DNA of 64,000 nt from Spirodela intermedia. Taxonomy: Eukaryota > Streptophyta > Magnoliopsida > Alismatales > Araceae. Location of the stretch: contig LR746276.1 in NCBI GenBank assembly GCA_902729315.2, positions 5,840,169 to 5,904,168 on the forward strand, written 5' to 3'. The position numbers and the translations under genes were made by a program. Positions 56,834 through 64,000 of the stretch are shown here, piece after piece (within the stretch, counting starts at the first letter, position 1; each line of letters begins with the position of its first letter). The notes beneath the pieces were generated by a model. The model worked only from the letters and a program-made list of their open reading frames with translations. It was not told where the DNA came from and did no database searches.

Positions 56834-58329
56834 TCCTGGCCATTTTTATTCTAGAAGAAGGAAGTCGGCCATAAAGGTAAGCCCAAAGTTATATTCATAA
56901 AAACCAGATTGATGTGGGATTAACTTTGATTGATCCACACCGATGGTTCAATGGAGCACTAGTTGGCCGTTGACCTGCTCATTAGAAGAGCAACTCGGGT
57001 TCTCGAATCCTAGGTTTTTCCAAGTTAATATATAGGTGGAAGACGGTGGGAAAAGCCCAGAAAACCCTAGAAATGCTAGAAAAATTACAGGAAGCAGGGG
57101 GAACATATTGGAAAAATGCCAGGAAAAATCAGAACTAAATGAATGATGATCTGAAAATCGTGATTTCTCTGATTTATTTGAAATTTGAAATGAAGGTCTA
57201 TTAATTATTAACAAATGATTATATGTGCTAAAAATGCCATTTTTGGCAGGAATTGGAGTAGAAACGAGAGTGAAAAAATGAAGACGGAAAAGAAGGAAAA
57301 ATGTTTTAAATAAAAACTAAATGGGAGATTTTTGGAGAGAAGGAATAGAAAAGGAAGCTCCTCGATCCTTTGGAGGAGGAAGGGTGATGGGCTGGAGGCC
57401 AGGAGGCTAGGAGGCACGGAAGGGCAAGGGAATGAGGCTGTAGAGCAAGGAAGAAGGAGGATCTTGGAATCAAGGGGGCTATGATCATTAGAATTCTTCA
57501 TGTTTTTAATTTCTATTATTGTCTTATTTCATGTCTTTTATGTTCTTTGGGTGACATACATTGATCAAAGAGACATTAATTTAAGTACTTCTTTCTTCTC
57601 ATTTTCTTGGGTGACAAATAAGGAAAGGAGAAGACTTTCAATTTTCTTCTTTGTCTTCATCATTATGAATTTAGTTAAAATTCTGATTTTAATCACTTGA
57701 AATCTCTTTTCTCATCTTTGGGTGATAGACAAATAAAATAAAATATTTTTATTCCGAGTTATAAGATTTAATATATTTTATATTTTAATTAAGAGCTTTC
57801 ATAGTTCTATGACACTTTGCTGTGTGACAAACATCAATGTTCAATTTAAATTTTAGAATTTATTTGTGATCAAAATTTTAATTATTTTATTTTATCATTT
57901 TTTGACAACCAAGGTATTTTTGCACTCCATTTATTTTTATCTTATTTTATATCTTAATTTTACTTATTTCAAAATATTCTCTATGTCAATAAAAGTCATT
58001 TATTGGCAACCACCCCTCTTATCTTTCCATTTTATAATCTTTAATTTATTTTCCTCTATTCATGATTTAATCATCTCATCATTAAAACCTTCTTTTTGAT
58101 TATCTAGAGCTGATAAGAGAATTAAATGTATGAAATTAATTAGGGAAGGAGGATATTAAGTATTGAAGGGAAGATTATATCATTTCTTTCATCCCATTTC
58201 ATTTTGTTCTTTTCTTTTTAGTTAGTATTTGTATTAAAAAAATTGAAAATTCATCAAAACTAGTTCTCACCATACTTAAGGATTGACTTGAACTTACACT
58301 AATACTATAATTTATTTTGAGAGTTCATT
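56834..58329. other. AT-rich part of the older host element, untranslated
   Basis: No intact gene. A 'TTGGGTGACA' type phrase recurs in diverged form (near 57,548, 57,609, 57,718 and 57,820). I assign the stretch to the older element by position, between its presumed 5' LTR and the gag relic. Confidence 0.35.
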
Positions 58330-59050
58330 TATAATTTTTTTAAAAATTAAAACCAACAACTAATGCATGATCAAATTCCAAAATGTCAAATAGCTCAAAT
58401 ATTTAATAATAGATTGATGGAAGCTCATAAACATATAGTAGATTCATCTTGTAGATTAACTTTTATGGAGTTAGAGGAAGATGAAGCTCATTAAATTTTA
58501 GAAAATTTAAGTTGAAATTCTTTGAATCATAGATCATCCTCTTCTCATGATGACAACATAGGTATTCTTAAGAAAAATGGAATTTATGATGTTGGAACAA
58601 GAAATGAGTTGAAATAATAAATGAATGCTCTAAAAAGGAAGCTAGAAAAATTGATGCAGGTTTTATCTCGACAAAACCTTGAAACTCCTAAGCAGCCCAT
58701 TTATTCTATCTTCTAGTGTTAATTATTTTGAAAATAAATGTCATATAAATAAATCTATAGATCATTTTCTAGATCAATTTTCAGTTGTGCAGGGTCAATC
58801 AACATTAAATTAGGATCCTTACTCCAACACTTATAATTCAAGGTGGAGGAATCATCTTAGTTTTTCTTAGAAAAATCAACAAACAACACGACCACTTGTC
58901 CCTCAAAATTTAAATCATTAGAGACCATTCACTTATCCTATTTATTAAAAAAAATATTTCCAGAAAAATCTAAACATGTATATGCTGCCCAAGGTAGCTG
59001 CACAACCAACTTATCAAAATTCATAATAAAATTCAAGACATCTAACAAGT
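58330..59050 (+). pseudogene. Degenerate Athila/Tat-like gag relic
   Basis: With stops ignored, the plus strand gives FMELEEDEAH, GILKKNGIYDVGTRNELK, MNALKRKLEKL and DPYSNTYNSRWRNHLSFS (from 58,814) in order, as in gag of Athila/Tat-type gypsy elements. Many stops show it is dead. Confidence 0.7.
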
Positions 59051-59500
59051 CTTAGTTATCATGAGTTAGTACTTAATTAATAATATATTTTAAGTCTTAA
59101 CTCATCATAAATAGATTGATATTTATGTTAAATTAAGAAAAAATATTTTTTAGTTGATTAATGAGATTTTTTAACTAATTATGTGATTTTATATGATTTT
59201 TATAATCATGTTTTTGAGATAAAATAAATATAAAATAAAATTAGAAAAAAGAGGGATCCATTGGCCAATTGAGCCTACATACATGTAGGAGGCATAGTCA
59301 AAGAGCCACAAGCTGGGGGCTCAAGTGACTAAGGGACTCACATAGAGTACGTGTACATCACTTTCCTTCCACGTCTTGGGGGCTAGCTGGTCATGAGGCA
59401 AGGAGTGGTCATACACATGTGTGCATGTGAAGAATGACCATTGGACTGGCCCTCTCTCTAGGTGGTCTTGACCATTTTTATTATGAGAGAGTAAACTGAA

Positions 59501-60130
59501 ACATAAAAAATAGTATTACTATATATATGAGATTAAATTGATGATAATAGTCACAATTAATTAATATAGTACTAAATTTATTTATGAGAAATAAGTGTTA
59601 TTATGATTGATAAATCTTTATTATCATAAGTTAATAATTAATTAATAAGAAGATGACTACATAGAATAATAAAAAAACATCATTAAGAATAAAAAAAGGT
59701 ATATTATAAGAAATTAAATTATTTTATCTACTTTGAAAAGTAATTAGTGGGTCATAAATTCAATCTATATGAGAGAAAAAAAATGAATTATTTAAAATAA
59801 TAAAGAAAAGTAAATCTTAATGCCAAACACCTACACACCCTCAAAGAAGTGGTCAGGAAGAGAACTCGATAAGTTAAAGAAGGGCATAACATTAATTCTT
59901 GAAGATCTTGATATCATAAGGTCCTCTTAAGCATGAAATATGAGAAAAAGTTGTAGACAAAAGAGAGATTTTTTAAGCATCTTTACTCCAAAAATCCTGG
60001 TGAGCTATTCGTGGCAAAAAAAAGCTCTCCGGTGTTTGATTTAAACATATATGTGAGCAGTGGCTGATAGATCACATTCAACTTACTTTCTAGCGGTGAG
60101 TGTAAGCGCTAGAAGTGGATATAGTGTCCG
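59501..60130. other. AT-rich spacer, no gene seen
   Basis: AT-rich DNA with short frames only, followed by a GA tract at about 60,134-60,160. Confidence 0.5.
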
Positions 60131-60345
60131 GAGAGAGAGAGAGAGAGAGAGAGAGAGCTTTGGGCTATCTTTCATCTCTACCGCCCATCCGATGATCTCC
60201 GTTTTCTACCATTCAGATAATCTCCCACGTGGAGGAAGATAAAAGCACCTCGTCCGCGTGGCGATCCCTGAAAGGGACGAAGCCACACGTGCAACAGCCA
60301 CAGACTGGGATTGTCGCCTGTCGATCAGACATTTCCTGCTCTTGT

Positions 60346-60348
<3 letters not shown>

Positions 60349-60404
<56 letters not shown>
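60349..60404. repeat. (GA)n microsatellite upstream of the formin gene
   Basis: About 28 GA units, roughly 400 bases before the formin ATG. Here GA, not CT, is on the gene's sense strand, unlike most genes in the window. Confidence 0.95.
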
Positions 60405-60408
<4 letters not shown>

Positions 60409-60800
60409 AGGAGATGAGCCATCCCGCTCTTGTAGCTCGCAGAGAGAGGACAAAGGAAATGGAGGGAAAGAGATAATGTGTGTGTGTCTGGAAGAGAGAG
60501 AGAGAGAGGAGCGCAGGAGAGGGGGGATTTCTTGAAGCGGCGGCAAAACCTTTTCTGTTCCCCGACAAGCGCCATTGCAGGCCAGGGGGGAGCCGAGGAT
60601 ATTCCCATTTTGCCCCTTGATGCTTTCGCTATTCACGTCTTCTTCTTGGTGTTCTGCTCCTTTGGCATCTGCTCTCGGTTTAATGTGGCGGGGCTAGGGA
60701 TCGTACGCTTGCGATTCGACTGGTTGCCACTGCTGTTCTCTGAAACTGTGATGAATGCTGCATTTCGGGGCGAGTTCTTCCTCATAATTTGATCTTCTAG

Positions 60801-63800
60801 ATGGCCCTGTTCCGCAAATTTTTTTACCGGAAGCCGCCCGACGGGCTTCTGGAAATCTCAGAGAGAGTTTACGGTATGTCTCTGACTAGATCTTGTGTTT
60901 TCATCTAGACTGGTCCATATTCATGTAGAATGCGCTTGGCATTGTTGTATCATTCTTTGCATCACGCCATCATGTTTCTCCTGTCATGGTATCCTTCGTA
61001 TGTTTCCGGTTTCCTCTCTGACAATTTCCTCTGCAGAGTATTTTGCATTTGCACCGTCTGTGTGGGCGTTTCTGAGAATTGGGTACGAACGATTGAAAAA
61101 CTTTTTTGCACAAGGCATCATGGACCCGAGAGCTTAAGAAACCAGAGGTCAAGAAAACATGAATACTAAATTATTGCGTAGTGATTTAATGTTTAACTGA
61201 ATTAAAACACCTTACATTATATCCATGGAAGCAGGCGTGGATAAACAGAAGCTATGTAGAGCTCTCTCCCTCTCTCCCCCCCCTCAACATTTATGTGGTA
61301 TTGCTGGAAAGTTGGAAATGTTCTTGAATGTAAGATGGTTCGGCTTTAGTTTATGCATTAAAAAAATTATCTTAATTGGGGTCTCCAACTAAAAAAAGTA
61401 AAATGTGGACGGAAACACTCCTTAATTGAGAGGGAGGGCTACACATAAATCAGCCAAACTGATGAATGCACCAGCCTTCCGAGTATGGCATGTGTTTGGG
61501 AAATGTTTTGCTACTTCTTGCATCGGAAGTGAATCTTGAGTTTATATAGGTCATGATATTTAAACGCAAATTGAATTTATTACTTTCCCATGTGTGGTTC
61601 AGTGTTTGATTGCTGCTTCTCAACTGATGTCTTGGGCGAGGATGACTACAAAGTCTATATGGGAAGCATTGTTCCTCAGCTTAAGGAGCATTTCCCAGAC
61701 GCATCTTTCATGGTCTTCAATTTTCGAGAGGGTGAGAAGCAAAGTCAAATGGCCAATATATTGTCTGATTATGATATGACTGTGATGGACTATCCCAAGC
61801 ACTACGAGGGTTGCCCATTGCTCACAATGGAAATGATCCACCATTTCTTGCGATCTTGTGAGAGCTGGCTTTCTCTTGGTTTGCAGAACATCTTGCTGAT
61901 GCACTGTGAGCGAGGTGGTTGGCCAGTTCTTGCATTCATGTTAGCAGCACTTTTGATTTACCGGAAGCAGTATACAGGAGAGCAGAAGACTATCGAGATG
62001 ATTTATAAACAAGCCCCACGTGAACTCTTGCAGTTGTTGTCGCCGCTTAATCCTTTGCCTTCACAGCTGAGGTACCTACAGTATGTTTCCAGGAGGAATG
62101 TGGCATCAGAATGGCCTCCACTGGATAGGGCTCTGACGTTGGATTGTGTTATCCTTCGAAATCTGCCAAACTTTGATGGGGAATATGGATGCCGGCCAAT
62201 ATTCCGTATTTATGGTCAAGATCCTTTCATTGGCAGTGACCGGACTCCCAAAGTCTTATTTTCTATGCCGAAGAAGAGCAAAATTGTTCGGCATTACAAA
62301 CAGGTGAGCCAAAGCTTCTCTTTACCTCGTAGGTCTGCAATTTTTTCGTTTTATTTGTACATTAATTCTATAAATCGAACGAATTCTATTGTCTAGTGAG
62401 TGCCTCTGTCAGACTGGATTTTTGTATGCTTCCTCATTACTGCCTAAGTTTTATGTTCTGAAGCATAAATGGATGCTTCTCACATTTGGTTTTGCAGGAT
62501 GAGGTGTTTAATAATGCTTTACACAGAAGAAACTTGGTGCCCTCACTCATTTGGGAATCCTTGCCCATATAGAGGCAGGATGCCTCTAAAGCACCTTGTT
62601 AACGTTTTTTACTTTATATTTTTTGTAGTATGTTTAGATGGAGATGTGTCCTTTTGAAGTTTTATGTAATCCTGTCGAAATTTTTCGATTCACTGTTTGC
62701 CTGATAATCTTAGTCTTTCTTTGATCTATTCCTCATAATTTCTTGACTTAGAACTGACGTTCATCTGCTGGAAACAGACAGATTGTGAACTAGTTAAGAT
62801 CGACATTCACTGCCATATCCAAGGAGATGTTGTACTGGAATGCATCAGCTTGGATGAAGACTTGGAACGTGAAGTGATGATGTTTAGGGTCATGTTTAAT
62901 GCAGCTTTCATTAGATCGAATATTCTAATGGTCAATCGAGATGAGATTGACATTCTGTGGGATGCCAAGGACAATTTCTCGAAGGACTTCAGGGCAGAGG
63001 TATGCATTCCTTTAATTATCAAACTCTCCCTTTCTCCCTATTTGTTGATTCACGTGGTCTATTCTGTTTCTCCTTTTTTGTGTGAAGGTTCTTCTTTCAG
63101 ACATGGATACTAGTACTTCTTTTATCCCTGTTGAGCTGGCTACTGGTGACATGAAGGAAGGTCTTCCGATTGAGGCATTTTCTAAGGTGCAAGAGATCTT
63201 TAGCAATGTTGATTGGCTTGATCAAAAAGGAGATGCTGCACATCAAGTTCTTCAGCAGATAACATCCCTGAACTTCTTAGTAGACAAAGTAGATATTTGC
63301 TCTCCCCAGAAAGGGGGAATAACTTTGCTGCAAGAGGCAAGTCTTTCTATACTCAACCAGAGACAGCAGTCTGACGAATCTGATAATGAAACCAGGAAGT
63401 CGTCACCTTCCACTCGAAAGCAGCTGCTGCTACCCGCTCTTACCCACCCTACTGATGCAAATCTCACAAAACAGAAAACCCATGCTGCATTGGAGGGTGT
63501 AGAAACCATTGACACTGGGCACCCACCTTCTCCGTCTCTCTCACCTGTTGCCTCTTACTTACTCAAGAGTCCCCGAACAAATAACCATTCAGCTCAATCT
63601 CCTCCACTTCTTACACCAGCGAACTCTACCTCAAGACCTTTAGTTGTTTCTCCCCTTAATCTTTCAGGACAACCATCAGGTGTGAAGTTCCCTTCTTTAT
63701 CAGTCTTGACACCCAATATCTCAATTGCTACTTCATCACAAACGTCGTCTCTTGCTCCTTCTCCCTCGTCTCCTTCACTATCACCTCTTTGTCCGCCTCA

Positions 63801-64000
63801 TTCTGCACCAACGTTATCAATCCCTTCCACAGACATCAAACTAAACAAGACACCACCTCCCCCTCCTTCCACTCCTCCAATCGCCCCTTCGTTTTCTTCT
63901 CCCCCTCCAACAAAGCTTGACAACACGGTTACCACTGCCCCTTCCCTTCCTCCTCCACCACCACCACTTTCAAGTTCCAAACCTGGATCTATGGCACCAC
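60801..64000 (+). CDS. Class II formin, N-terminal PTEN-like and C2 part, cut at window end
   Basis: Formins nucleate and elongate actin filaments. Plant class II formins carry an N-terminal PTEN-like plus C2 module that binds membranes, before the FH1 and FH2 domains. Exons in view are 60,801-60,873, 61,603-62,303, 62,778-62,999 and 63,088 to beyond 64,000, about 636 codons. The start MALFRKFFYRKPPDGLLEIS and VFDCCFSTDVL are the class II signature. The phosphatase loop reads HCERGGWP (125-132) and lacks the Arg of HCxxGxxR, so phosphatase activity is not expected. The C2 part (DVVLECISL, VMFNAAFIRSNIL, NRDEIDILWDAKD) is intact. From about residue 410 the chain is Ser/Pro-rich, reaching PPPPP FH1-type runs at the end. 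The FH2 domain lies outside. The relation to rice FH5/RMD is inferred from memory. Confidence 0.93.

Larger units (their letters stand above)
50861..59500 (+). mobile_element. Older degenerate gypsy-type element that hosts the inner retrotransposon
   Basis: The DNA either side of the inner element (50,990-51,233 and 56,829 onward) belongs to an older repeat. A segment near 51,130-51,233 resembles 59,310-59,415: both carry GCTGGG..CTCAA, a '..CACTCTCCTTCCAC.TC' type block and a GGACAAGGAATGG-like end. The sequence after the inner element (GGTCCTGGCCATTTTTATT) resembles 59,464-59,480. Between them, a plus-strand gag relic at about 58,330-59,050 reads GIYDVGTRNEL, MNALKRKLEKL and DPYSNTYNSRWRNH, which match gag of Athila/Tat-like gypsy elements. 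Stops are frequent, and no pol was found. Boundaries are approximate, and treating the two similar segments as its LTRs is inference. Confidence 0.5.

Overview
This window is nuclear DNA from a flowering plant. The evidence is spliced plant genes with GT-AG and some GC-AG introns, plant-specific families (DUF1068, QALGGH zinc finger, class II formin with a PTEN-like head, LRL-type bHLH), and plant Ty3/gypsy and Ty1/copia relics. Compact GC-rich exons set in AT-rich spacer, with very many (CT)n/(GA)n tracts, recall a monocot or an early-branching angiosperm. The species cannot be fixed from the sequence alone.

Layout. 0.9-1.6 kb: SDHAF1-like LYR protein (+). 1.5-6.4 kb: unique spacer with many microsatellites and TTGAC motifs. 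6.5-7.2 kb: intronless C2H2 zinc-finger repressor-type gene (+). 7.2-15.6 kb: AT-rich desert with a dead copia fossil, a degenerate tandem array and a striking hairpin near 14.5 kb. 15.7-16.6 kb: MAM33/p32-like mitochondrial protein (-), divergent from a nine-exon metallophosphoesterase (+, 17.3-21.45 kb). 22.1-23.5 kb: DUF1068 membrane protein (-). 23.5-28.5 kb: mostly spacer, with a possible transcription unit near 26.4 kb and an unrecognised exon-like stretch near 28 kb. 28.5-29.4 kb: CAF1 deadenylase (-). 30.9-32.5 kb: ARM-repeat protein (-), head to head with a PDS5C-like cohesin cofactor (+, 33.7-41.0 kb). 42.0-44.7 kb: LRL/bHLH66-like transcription factor (-). 45-48 kb: AT-rich spacer. 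48.0-49.8 kb: mitochondrial ISCA1-like Fe-S assembly gene (+). 50.9-59.5 kb: nested LTR retrotransposons. The inner one is a complete but dead gypsy element (51,234-56,828) with both LTRs, a tRNA-Met-type primer site, a polypurine tract and a matching 5-bp target duplication. 60.8-64.0 kb: N-terminal part of a class II formin (+), cut by the window end.

The genes are ordinary, unlinked housekeeping and regulatory loci. They cover mitochondrial assembly (SDHAF1, MAM33, ISCA1), RNA decay (CAF1), chromosome cohesion (PDS5C), transcription (C2H2, bHLH) and cytoskeleton (formin). I found no gene cluster or defence-type system. The less ordinary signals are a 28-bp-stem inverted duplication, three GC-AG introns, CT tracts next to splice sites, a matched inverted pair of compound microsatellites, TTGAC enrichment in unique spacer, and the nested retrotransposon with an 18-bp repeat inside its LTRs. 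Exon models were built by eye from reading frame, splice consensus and family recall. No database search was run.
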